From: Pseudomonas serbica
GTDB taxonomy: Bacteria > Pseudomonadota > Gammaproteobacteria > Pseudomonadales > Pseudomonadaceae
Direction of reading: 5' to 3'
Assembly (NCBI RefSeq): GCF_028823535.1
Contig: NZ_JAQIYM010000014.1
Coordinates: 62,001 to 126,000 of the forward strand
DNA: 64,000 nucleotides
Of this stretch, positions 8,697 through 16,815 are shown piece after piece. Every line of letters begins with the position of its first letter. Positions within the stretch are counted from its first letter, which is position 1. The position numbers and the translations under genes are program-made. Below the pieces are notes generated by a model, which was given only the letters and a program-made list of their open reading frames with translations, was not told where the DNA came from and ran no database searches.

Positions 8697-9983
8697 TCAG
8701 AAAACGTTGATCGGGTAATCCACGAACACGCGCACTTCGTTACCGCTGACGTTGTACTCGCTCGACTTCTGCGACACGCGCAGGACCGAGCTGCGCAGCT
8801 TGATGCTCAGGTCTTTGGCCGGGCCGCTTTGTACGACGTATTTGAACTGGTTGAAGATCTCGCGCTCGGTGCCGCCTTCGCTGGTGGAGGTGGTGATGTT
8901 GTCACCGCGTACGTAGGCGAAGTTGTAGCTCAGGCCCGGGACGCCGAAGGTGCTGAAATCCAGGCCGTAGCCCAGTTGCCAGCTGCGTTCGTCTTCGGCG
9001 TTGAAGTCGGACCAGTAGGAGTTGGCCAGGTAGATGGTGTTGCCACCGTCACCGACGCGGTTTTGATCTTTCTGGTAGCCGCCATAGGCGTAGCCCAGGT
9101 TGCTGTCGCCAGTGCTGCGTTGGTGCGCGAGGGTGAACGAGTGCGCGCCGGTGGCGAAGGTGGCTGCCAGGCTCCAGATCTTGTTGTCGTCGCCGGTAAT
9201 GCCGTTATCACGGACGTAGGAGTCGTCCAGTTTGGTACGGTAGCCGTTGAAGTCCAGGGTCAGGGACTGATCCTTGTCGAACGGGAACACGTAGTTGGCG
9301 TTGACGTATTGCTTCTTCAACACGTCTTCAACGTCCGACGCGTATAGCGCGGCCTTGAACTGTTCGGTGAACTGGTAGCTACCGCCCAACACGTTGATCG
9401 ACTTCAGGCCACCGCTGTCCCGGCCTTCGGCGCTTTTACGCGATTCGGCGGTGAAACGACCGGCGTTCAGTTCCAGACCCTTGATTTCCTTGGAGGTGAT
9501 CAGGGTACCGGTGTAGCTTTCCGGCAGCAGACGACCGTTGTCGTAGCTCAATACCGGCAGGGCCGGCATTTGGTCGCCGTAGGTCAGCGTTGTGCTGGAC
9601 AAGCGGAATTTTACGGCCGCGCCACCTTTGGCCAGGTCGTCAGCCGGTTCGCCGCTGGCTCCCTTTTTGAAAAAATCGATGCCTTGGGCGCCGCTGCGGT
9701 CTTCGTTGCGCTCCAGGTTGAGCGCGTACAGCCCAAAGGCATCCACACCCACACCGATGGTGCCCTGGGTAAAGCCGGACGAGAATGTACCGATGGCCGC
9801 TTGGCCCCACTCGGATTTATCCGGGTTGCCGTCTTTGTAGTCACGGTTCATGTAGGCATTGCGCAGCAGCACTTTGAGGCTGCTGTCTTCAACGAAACCT
9901 TTGGATTCGGCCTGGTCGTTAGCCATGGCCTGTGTAGCGCTCAAAATCCCCAGAGCGATAAGGCTGATTCGCTTATTCAACAT
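8697..9983 (-). CDS. OprD-family outer-membrane porin
   Basis: A 428-residue outer-membrane channel of the Pseudomonas OprD family, which takes up small substrates such as amino acids, peptides or aromatic acids. It has a signal peptide ending ATQAMA-ND, the family opening FVEDSSLKVLLRNAYMNRDY, alternating beta-strand segments and a C-terminal Phe required for barrel assembly. Length is normal. The substrate class cannot be assigned by eye. It appears monocistronic, flanked by terminators at 8624-8648 and 10069-10104. Confidence 0.93.
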   Translation of the reverse strand: MLNKRISLIALGILSATQAMANDQAESKGFVEDSSLKVLLRNAYMNRDYKDGNPDKSEWGQAAIGTFSSGFTQGTIGVGVDAFGLYALNLERNEDRSGAQGIDFFKKGASGEPADDLAKGGAAVKFRLSSTTLTYGDQMPALPVLSYDNGRLLPESYTGTLITSKEIKGLELNAGRFTAESRKSAEGRDSGGLKSINVLGGSYQFTEQFKAALYASDVEDVLKKQYVNANYVFPFDKDQSLTLDFNGYRTKLDDSYVRDNGITGDDNKIWSLAATFATGAHSFTLAHQRSTGDSNLGYAYGGYQKDQNRVGDGGNTIYLANSYWSDFNAEDERSWQLGYGLDFSTFGVPGLSYNFAYVRGDNITTSTSEGGTEREIFNQFKYVVQSGPAKDLSIKLRSSVLRVSQKSSEYNVSGNEVRVFVDYPINVF

Positions 9984-10068
9984 GTTGTTTTCCTTATTAC
10001 GGGTTGAAACGCGCTGTGTCGAACGGCCGAAACGGCGCTATCGCGCTCTTTTTTCATCCCGCAAACAA

Positions 10069-10104
10069 AAAGGCCCGCCCACGATCACTCGCGGCGGGCC
10101 TTTT
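10069..10104. terminator. Strong bidirectional hairpin terminator
   Basis: GGCCCGCC (10072-10079) pairs with GGCGGGCC (10093-10100), flanked by A and T runs on both sides. On the minus strand it directly follows the short coding-like tail at 10107-10163, which is why that tail looks like a gene remnant. Confidence 0.8.
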
Positions 10105-10106
10105 AA

Positions 10107-10163
10107 TTATTTTTCGGTCATGGCGGTCTGCCACAGGCGTTGGGCCGGATCGTAGCCGCGGCC
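10107..10163 (-). pseudogene. Possible 3' remnant of a deleted gene (18 codons plus stop)
   Basis: On the minus strand, 18 codons encoding GRGYDPAQRLWQTAMTEK end in TAA and are followed at once by a strong terminator. Third positions are mostly G or C, as in neighbouring genes. An in-frame TAG (10164-10166) precedes it, and the sequence beyond becomes AT-richer and non-coding. This looks like the tail of a once longer gene, cut at about 10164. The family is not recognised, and chance is possible for such a short stretch. Confidence 0.35.
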
Positions 10164-10302
10164 CTAACGATGTGTCAATTTCATGAATCGTCTATAACCA
10201 GGCGAAATTCGTCTAAGAAACGAATTTACCTGGCAGAAAAATTCAATTGGCGTACAGCCAGGTCGTCATCGAATAACGCGAAAAATCCCTTATCCATAAA
10301 AA

Positions 10303-10327
10303 AAGCGCTGTCATCCCGGCAGCGCTT
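10303..10327 (-). terminator. Terminator after the 72-aa hypothetical gene
   Basis: AAGCGCTG and CAGCGCTT form an 8-bp stem; on the minus strand it is followed by a T run. It lies 29 bp beyond the stop of the small gene at 10356-10574. Confidence 0.75.
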
Positions 10328-10355
10328 TTCTTTGATCAATCCGTTGTTTTTCTTC

Positions 10356-10574
10356 TTATCCTTCCATCACATCCCACAACGCATCCAGCTCCGCTTCGCT
10401 GAACAAGCCAGCGGGGTAGCGCTCGATCATCGTCCGGCGCGGATCGCTTTCGGCGATCTGACGCGTTCCATTGGACTTGAACCAGTGCGCCAGGATCTGC
10501 AGCGATTCGCTGTTTACCGCCAGGGGATGCAAAGCCCGCTCGCTTGCTACATTCACTTCGGCGTTCATTTCCAC
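10356..10574 (-). CDS. Small conserved-looking hypothetical protein
   Basis: A 72-residue acidic soluble protein with no membrane segment or recognisable domain. The GTG at 10574 sits 5 bases after AGGAG; an ATG two codons later (10568) is an alternative. Coding base composition, a good ribosome site and its own terminator support a real gene. It contains two Trp (AHWFKS, ALWDVM) and a predicted helical C-terminus. Function unknown. Confidence 0.7.
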   Translation of the reverse strand: MEMNAEVNVASERALHPLAVNSESLQILAHWFKSNGTRQIAESDPRRTMIERYPAGLFSEAELDALWDVMEG

Positions 10575-10714
10575 GCTCTCTCCTGGTTTTTGAGCGGCCT
10601 AACTTATCCAAGGTTTATGACAGAACAACTAGGTTCTCCCCTCCCGGCATTACCCCTTCCCAGATACAAGAGCTATGCCAAGGTATGCGCGCTGTCGACC
10701 AGCGGATACAAAAA

Positions 10715-10742
10715 AGCCCGCAGTCCTGAAGGGCTGCGGGCT
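10715..10742 (-). terminator. Terminator of the aguBA operon
   Basis: AGCCCGCAG pairs with CTGCGGGCT (9 bp), followed by a T run on the minus strand. It is 70 bp beyond the aguA stop. Confidence 0.8.
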
Positions 10743-10812
10743 TTGCACAAAGTTGCAGACGAAAACGTTTGCCTGTCTGATTTCGCCACTACTCAAGCTG
10801 TTACAACTGCAC

Positions 10813-11919
10813 TCACTCTTTGTGCGGCGCTGGCTGTTGTTGGGTAAGGCAGTGAATGTTGCCACCTCCCAGTAACAGTTCGCGGCCAGGCACCATGACC
10901 ACTTCGTGCTGTGGGAACAGTGTCTGCAAAATCTCTTTTGCCGGACCATCCAGCGGGTCATCGAAACTTGGGGCAATGATGCCGCCGTTGACGATCAGGA
11001 AATTCACGTAAGAACCGGCCAGACGGACAGTCGGGTTACGCTCCTGGGTTCCGTCAACCGGATCAACCCCCGCGCATTCTTCCTCAGTCGCATACAGCGG
11101 CCCCGGAATCGGCATCTTGTGCACCGTGAACGGGCGCCCCTTGGCGTCGGTGCTGTTTTGCAGCACTTTCATGGCCGCCTGACAGCGCGAGTAGTTAGGA
11201 TCCTGTGGATCGTCGGTCCAGGCCAGCAGGACTTCACCCGGACGCACGTAGCAGCAGAAGTTATCCACATGGCCGTCGGTTTCATCGTTGAACAAGCCGT
11301 CCGGCAACCAGATGATCTTATCCACAGCCAGATGCGCGCTGAGCACCGCTTCGATTTCCGCGCGGTTCATGTGCGGGTTGCGATTGCGGTTGAGCAGGCA
11401 TTCTTCGGTGGTGATCAGCGTGCCTTCGCCATCGACATGGATCGAACCGCCTTCGAGCACGAAGCCTTGGGTACGATAGCGCGGGCTGCGCTCGATCTCG
11501 AGGATCTTGCCGCCCACCTGCGAGTCGCGGTTCCACGGCGAATACAAGCCACCGTCAAACCCGCCCCACGCGTTGAAGTCCCAGTTCACGCCCCGGACTT
11601 CTCCATTGTTGTTGATGACGAATGTCGGGCCGGTGTCCCGGACCCAGGCGTCGTCGCTGGACATCTCGACCACGCGGATATTCGGTACGTCCAGGCGGGC
11701 ACGGGCGTTTTCGTATTGGCCGGCGGACACCGCCACGGTGACCGGCTCAAAACGGGCAATGGCCTTGGCCACCGCTACGTGCGCGGCTTGCGCAGGCTTG
11801 CCACCCAGGCGCCAGTTGTCGGGGCGTTCGGGCCAGATCATCCAGGTCTGGGTTTGGGGTGCCCACTCGGCTGGCATGTAGAAGCCGTCTGCGCGAGGGG
11901 TGCTGCTCAAAGTGGTCAT
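10813..11919 (-). CDS. aguA: Agmatine deiminase
   Basis: Converts agmatine to N-carbamoylputrescine and ammonia in the cytoplasm, the first step from agmatine to putrescine. At 368 residues it has normal length. The guanidine-modifying-enzyme fold is shown by DGFYMPAEW and MIWPERPDNWR near the start, DDAWVRDTGPTF, VDGEGTLITTEECLLNRNRNP and the nucleophilic Cys in LLGGGNIHC (~354). It starts 5 bp after the aguB stop, so the two form an operon covering both steps. Confidence 0.96.
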   Translation of the reverse strand: MTTLSSTPRADGFYMPAEWAPQTQTWMIWPERPDNWRLGGKPAQAAHVAVAKAIARFEPVTVAVSAGQYENARARLDVPNIRVVEMSSDDAWVRDTGPTFVINNNGEVRGVNWDFNAWGGFDGGLYSPWNRDSQVGGKILEIERSPRYRTQGFVLEGGSIHVDGEGTLITTEECLLNRNRNPHMNRAEIEAVLSAHLAVDKIIWLPDGLFNDETDGHVDNFCCYVRPGEVLLAWTDDPQDPNYSRCQAAMKVLQNSTDAKGRPFTVHKMPIPGPLYATEEECAGVDPVDGTQERNPTVRLAGSYVNFLIVNGGIIAPSFDDPLDGPAKEILQTLFPQHEVVMVPGRELLLGGGNIHCLTQQQPAPHKE

Positions 11920-11924
11920 GTCGA

Positions 11925-12803
11925 TCAGGACTCCAGGGAACCGTCGAGGGTTTTCAGCGCGCTGTACAGGTTCGGACGACGGTCACGGAACGAGCCCCAC
12001 GCGCTACGGATATGTTCCAGTTGGTCGAGGTCGAAGGTGTGAACCAGGATGCCTTCTTCGGTTTCGTTGAGCTCCTGCACCTTCTCGCCGAACTGGTTGG
12101 CGATGAACGACGAACCATAGAACGTAATGTCGTAGCCGTCTTGTTCCTCGTTGCCGATGCGGTTACTGGCGATCAGCGGCATCAGGTTAGCGCCGGCGTG
12201 GCCCTGTTGCACGCGTTGCCAGTGATCGCGGGACGAAATGGTCTTGTCGTGCGGCTCGCTGCCGATGGCGGTCGGGTAGAACAGGATCTCCGCGCCTTGC
12301 AGCGCCATGCTGCGCGCGGCCTCAGGAAACCATTGGTCCCAGCAGATGCCCACGCCGATTTTCGCGTAACGGGTGTTCCACACCTTGAAGCCGGTATCGC
12401 CCGGGTTGAAGTAGTACTTCTCGTGGTAGCCAGGGCCATCCGGAATGTGGCTTTTACGATAAATCCCGAGGTTGCTGCCGTCGGCATCGATGATCGCGAT
12501 GCTGTTGAAACGCGCGCGGCCCGCCAGTTCGTAAAAGCTGATCGGCAGCACGACTTGCAGTTCCCTGGCGACTTTCTGGAAGTGCTTGATGGCAACGTTG
12601 TCTTCCACCGTCGTCGCCAATTGCAGGTAATCCGGATTCGGTTTCTGGCAGAAGTACGGCGCTTCGAACAGTTCCTGGATCAGGATGATCTGCGCACCCT
12701 TGGCGGCGGCTTCGCGGACCAGCCTTTCTGCAACCTCGATATTGCCTTCAAGGTCCCAGGAACAGGCCATCTGGGTGGCGGCGACGGTAACGTTACGGCT
12801 CAT
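11925..12803 (-). CDS. aguB: N-carbamoylputrescine amidase
   Basis: Hydrolyses N-carbamoylputrescine to putrescine, CO2 and ammonia. A 292-residue nitrilase-superfamily enzyme with the Glu-Lys-Cys triad visible: Glu in LIQELFE (~40), Lys in YRKSHIPDG (~116) and Cys in GVGICWDQWFPE (~153). It is directly upstream of aguA. Its promoter should lie in 12804-12960, between the start and a REP pair. Confidence 0.96.
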   Translation of the reverse strand: MSRNVTVAATQMACSWDLEGNIEVAERLVREAAAKGAQIILIQELFEAPYFCQKPNPDYLQLATTVEDNVAIKHFQKVARELQVVLPISFYELAGRARFNSIAIIDADGSNLGIYRKSHIPDGPGYHEKYYFNPGDTGFKVWNTRYAKIGVGICWDQWFPEAARSMALQGAEILFYPTAIGSEPHDKTISSRDHWQRVQQGHAGANLMPLIASNRIGNEEQDGYDITFYGSSFIANQFGEKVQELNETEEGILVHTFDLDQLEHIRSAWGSFRDRRPNLYSALKTLDGSLES

Positions 12804-12969
12804 GAATCATCTCCGGGCAAGTGCGTGACGGTCGGGCATGGTTCATCCACGCCCTGGCATTGGCGACTTTATAGCCGATAAATATCGGCTTTAGAAGCGA
12901 CAGATATGCCACACGTCTAAAATTAATCACTTAAACCCGATAACAATCGAATTAACATCGCAATTCACA

Positions 12970-13060
12970 TGTGGGAGCGGGCTTGCTCGCGAAGGCGGCG
13001 TGTCAGCCGGGATGAATACTGAATGACACACTGGATTCGCGAGCAAGCCCGCTCCCACAG
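12970..13060. repeat. REP inverted pair between the second three-domain enzyme and aguB
   Basis: Arms at 12971-12993 and 13036-13058 are perfect reverse complements containing the core GGGAGCGGGCTTGCTCGCGA, with inner GTGTCA/TGACAC continuing the stem. It begins 10 bp after the enzyme stop, where it may shield the 3' end of that mRNA. Confidence 0.9.
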
Positions 13061-13070
13061 GGGTATGTGT

Positions 13071-15983
13071 TTACAGTCCCTCCGCGAGCACCTTCGAAAG
13101 CATGTCCACGAAGAAATCCACGCTCTGGCGCGAAGTGACCATCGGCGGCTTGATCTTCAGTACGTTGAGGAAATCGCCAGTCGGTTGCATGAAAATCCCC
13201 AGCTCGCGCAAGCGATCGCACAGCGCGGTGGTTTCCTCGGTGGCCGGCTCCAGGGTTTCACGGTTGCGGATCAACTCCACCCCCAGATAAAACCCGGAAC
13301 CATGCACCGCGCCAACCAATGGATGAATATCGATCAGCGCTTCAAGGCGTTCCTTGAAGTACCCGCCGACCACCTGGGCGTTTTCCCAGAGTTTTTCCTC
13401 TTCCATCACATCCAGCACCGCCATGCCGACCTGGCAACTGACCGGACTGCCGCCGGCGGACGAGAAGAAATACCCCTCGGCCTCCAGCGCTTCGGCGATT
13501 TCCCGGCGGGTGATCACCGCGCCCAATGGTTGGCCGTTGCCCATGCCTTTGGCCATGGTGATGATGTCCGGTACCACGCCCTGCTCTTCGAAACCCCAGA
13601 AGAAATGGCCCATGCGCCCGTAACCCACCTGCACTTCGTCGGCGATGCACACGCCGCCCTGGGCGCGGACCATGGCATAGACCTGTTTCAAATAGCCGGG
13701 TGGCAGCGAGATACCACCGGCATTGCCGTACACCGGCTCGCAGATAAACCCGGCTAACTGGCGTTTTTGCTCGGCGATTTTTGCCAGGTTGTGTTCGACG
13801 CTGCGCACGTAGTCCGGCGCGCTGTCCGGGCCACGGAATTCGCCGCGATAGGTATTCGGTGCGGTCACCGGGTGCACCCAGTCCGGGCGGCTGCTCAGGG
13901 CCTTGGGGTTATCGGCGATCGACGTCGATACCGCATCCGCGCCGACCGTCCAGCCGTGATAGGCCTCCAGCACGCTGAGCATGTCGCGCCCGCCGCTGTA
14001 GGCCCATGCCAGGCGAATGGCCAGGTCGTTGGCCTCGCTGCCGCTGTTGACCAGGAACACGCGATCCATGCCCTCTGGTGACAATTTCAGCAAGCGCTCT
14101 GAGAACTCGGCCACCGCCGCGTAGTTGAACCGCGAGTTGGTGTTGAGCAACGACCACTGACGGCTGGCCACCGCCGCCATGCGCGGATGGCCGTGGCCGA
14201 GTACCGCAACGTTGTTGAGCATGTCGAGGTAAGAGCGACCCTGCATGTCGATCAGGTGGTTGCGCCAGCCACGCTCGATGCGCGGCGGGTCGACGTAATA
14301 GTGTTTTTGCGTGCGGGCGAAGCTGGCGTCCCGCCGGGCCAGCAAAGTCTGTGAGTCAAGTTCCGCTTCTGCATCGCACGCCAGGCCCAGCAGCGCCGCA
14401 GGTGACGGGCATAACGCTTGCCAGGCGGCGGCGCGCGAAGGGCTGCAGAACAGCGGCGCGCTGAACGAAGCACCTCGGCACAGTTGCGCGATCAACGGCC
14501 CGCTGACCGAACCCAGCACCTGGCCTTTTACCAACGCCGCGCCACTATGCAGCGAGGGCGTGACACCCCACAACCGCACGCTCAGTTGCGGGCCGTCCAG
14601 TTGCAGCACCCCAGGCATCGGCTGGTGCACCACCCCGGCAAACGGCGCTTCCACTGCCGTGCCATGGGGCACACGCAACTCGACGTGCAGGGGACAGGTT
14701 TGCGGCTCACCGGCAGTGTCCGGGCGCGTGCGCGACAGTCGATATTGCCCATAACGGCTGGCCGCCAGGCCGTGGACGGCGGCGGCTTCGTCCAACAGGC
14801 GCTGATCGATGCCTTCCTGCTCCCAGTTACCGGCTTCGAAATGCGGGCTGAGCACGCCCAGGTCGATCAACGCGAACTCACGCCCCACCAGGCTCGGCAG
14901 CAGCGGTGCGAAGCCTTCGCCGCCAATGTCCGGCAGGCTGTGCCCGACGGCCGACAGAATGGCCGCTTCCATCAGCGCCAAGGGCACCGATGTGGCCACA
15001 CGGAAGATCTCCCACTCGTGCACCAGGTTGTCACGGCTATAGGCGTTGCCCGGATCGATGCTGACCTGCTGTTCGCCACTGAGCACCAATACCGCCGCGC
15101 GGGCGACGATCAGCGGCCACAGCGCCAGCAGTTCTTCGTGTTGCAACGGATTGACTGCGTGATACGCCTGCACCGCTGGCAGAATGCAGAAGGGATCGCC
15201 TTCGCCGTGATGCAGCAACGCGGCACAGGTTACCGACAGATCGGTAATGCGCCAGGTGCGGATCAAGTCGCCGAAATCGATCACACCCTGCAATTGCCAG
15301 CGGCGTTGTGCGTCCCGCTGCCACACCACGTTGTCGTCGGTGATGTCCATGTGAATGGCTTGTACGGGCAATTTGTCTTGCAATGGCAACAAATGGCGCT
15401 CGGCCTGTTCGGACGCTTCAACGATCAGGCGGCGCTGGGTTTCATCTTTGATGACCGGCAACAGATGCGCAATCAACGCATGGGCGTGGCGCGCGTCCCA
15501 CTGCAGGGTTCGCACCAACCCGGGATGGTCAAAATCCGTCAATGCCAGGTCCATTTCACCGCACAGGCGCCCGAAACCGGCCACCACGGTGGGATTGAAA
15601 TATTCCAGGTGCGTCAGGGACTGGCCCTCGATGTAATCCAGCAGACGCACATGCACCGATTGGCCTGCGACCTCCAGGGACAACAGGTCGGCACCGTTTT
15701 TTGCCGCGATCACCCGCGGAACGTGGACGTCAGGATGCCCGGCCAGGTGCTTGAGCCCTGCATGCTGGGCTTGCAGTTCGAGCGCCGAATAATCGCCCCG
15801 GCAAATTTTCAGGACAAACCGCCCCTGATCGCTGTCGACACGAAAATTCAGGTCCTGCTGGCTGCCGAGGGGCTGTAATCTTGCGCTAAGCCCGTAATGC
15901 GTCTGCAACAGTTCAAGCGCTTGCTCGCAAGATACTTGCGGACTGGGCAAACTGGCGCGATGAATCAACGTGGCGAGCGGCAT
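13071..15983 (-). CDS. Three-domain enzyme paralog: APH-type kinase, degenerate M23-like domain, class III aminotransferase-fold enzyme
   Basis: 970 residues with the same layout as the protein at 3030-6077. The kinase catalytic loop is HMDITDDN (~211) followed by GVIDFGD. The middle domain (~430-500) keeps the M23-like start (HVELRVPHGTAV) but has lost the metal Asp (HVEL instead of HxxxD) and the final HxH (IAQLCRG). The C-terminal class III domain has DEVQVGYGR and the PLP lysine in ITMAKGMGNG (~810). ATG at 15983 follows AGGGG. Its position beside aguBA suggests a role with amines derived from agmatine or putrescine, or with an amino alcohol such as ethanolamine. Annotation as a plain aminotransferase would hide the kinase. 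Confidence 0.88.
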   Translation of the reverse strand: MPLATLIHRASLPSPQVSCEQALELLQTHYGLSARLQPLGSQQDLNFRVDSDQGRFVLKICRGDYSALELQAQHAGLKHLAGHPDVHVPRVIAAKNGADLLSLEVAGQSVHVRLLDYIEGQSLTHLEYFNPTVVAGFGRLCGEMDLALTDFDHPGLVRTLQWDARHAHALIAHLLPVIKDETQRRLIVEASEQAERHLLPLQDKLPVQAIHMDITDDNVVWQRDAQRRWQLQGVIDFGDLIRTWRITDLSVTCAALLHHGEGDPFCILPAVQAYHAVNPLQHEELLALWPLIVARAAVLVLSGEQQVSIDPGNAYSRDNLVHEWEIFRVATSVPLALMEAAILSAVGHSLPDIGGEGFAPLLPSLVGREFALIDLGVLSPHFEAGNWEQEGIDQRLLDEAAAVHGLAASRYGQYRLSRTRPDTAGEPQTCPLHVELRVPHGTAVEAPFAGVVHQPMPGVLQLDGPQLSVRLWGVTPSLHSGAALVKGQVLGSVSGPLIAQLCRGASFSAPLFCSPSRAAAWQALCPSPAALLGLACDAEAELDSQTLLARRDASFARTQKHYYVDPPRIERGWRNHLIDMQGRSYLDMLNNVAVLGHGHPRMAAVASRQWSLLNTNSRFNYAAVAEFSERLLKLSPEGMDRVFLVNSGSEANDLAIRLAWAYSGGRDMLSVLEAYHGWTVGADAVSTSIADNPKALSSRPDWVHPVTAPNTYRGEFRGPDSAPDYVRSVEHNLAKIAEQKRQLAGFICEPVYGNAGGISLPPGYLKQVYAMVRAQGGVCIADEVQVGYGRMGHFFWGFEEQGVVPDIITMAKGMGNGQPLGAVITRREIAEALEAEGYFFSSAGGSPVSCQVGMAVLDVMEEEKLWENAQVVGGYFKERLEALIDIHPLVGAVHGSGFYLGVELIRNRETLEPATEETTALCDRLRELGIFMQPTGDFLNVLKIKPPMVTSRQSVDFFVDMLSKVLAEGL

Positions 15984-16171
15984 ACAACGACCCCTGTAAT
16001 TTTATTAGGCGCCTATATCGCCACTGCTCGGGGCGATACGCAACCCCCTCCTCCCAGTTGCCAAGCGGCTTGACCGCTCTAGATGAAGAGAAATTAATGT
16101 CCTGTACGCTCGCCCTTACCGACACTGTAAGCAAGAATGACAATCACCAACGCCCTCCTCTGGAGAAAGCC

Positions 16172-16717
16172 ATGAATGTTGTAACTACCGACCTGCCCGG
16201 TGTTTTGCTCATCGAGCCCAAGGTTTTCGGTGACGAACGCGGCTTTTTCTACGAAAGTTTCAACGCGAAGGCTTTCAAGGAAGCCACCGATCTGGACCCG
16301 CATTTCGTTCAGGACAACCATTCGCGCTCACAAAAGGGGGTGCTGCGCGGGTTGCACTACCAACTGGAAAATACCCAGGACAAACTGGTTCGGGTCTGCG
16401 CAGGGGAAATTCTTGATGTCGCTGTCGACGTGCGGCGCAGCTCGCCGCATTTCGGCCAATGGGTGGCTGTGCGCCTTTCTGCGCAGAATAATCGCCAGCT
16501 CTGGGTGCCCAAGGGTTTCGCCCACGGCTTCGTGGTGCTGAGTGATTTCGCCGAGGTTCTTTACAAAACCACCAACTACTACACCCCGTCGGCCGAACGC
16601 AGCATCCGTTGGGACGACCCGGACCTGGCCATCGACTGGCAGCTGGACATGGCGCCGCAACTGTCGGCCAAGGATCAGGCCGGGGTGTTTATCAAGGACG
16701 CTGACGTCTTCGCCTGA
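16172..16717 (+). CDS. rmlC: dTDP-4-dehydrorhamnose 3,5-epimerase
   Basis: Third enzyme of dTDP-L-rhamnose synthesis: it epimerises C3 and C5 of dTDP-4-keto-6-deoxyglucose. The 181-residue cupin has the family landmarks DERGFFYESF, FVQDNHSRSQKGVLRGLHYQ (catalytic His) and WVPKGFAHGF. The frame is open to 16058, but ATG at 16172 follows GGAGAAAG and gives normal length. The rmlA, rmlB and rmlD partners are absent from the window; dctBD follow, as in P. aeruginosa. Confidence 0.95.
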   Translation: MNVVTTDLPGVLLIEPKVFGDERGFFYESFNAKAFKEATDLDPHFVQDNHSRSQKGVLRGLHYQLENTQDKLVRVCAGEILDVAVDVRRSSPHFGQWVAVRLSAQNNRQLWVPKGFAHGFVVLSDFAEVLYKTTNYYTPSAERSIRWDDPDLAIDWQLDMAPQLSAKDQAGVFIKDADVFA

Positions 16718-16815
16718 AACCGGGCCCGGGATTCACCCCGGGCAGCCCCCGGCCCAAGGTGCGCAGACTGCACCACAAAGCCTAGGCATAATGCACCTGT
16801 TCCCACAGGCGCTCG

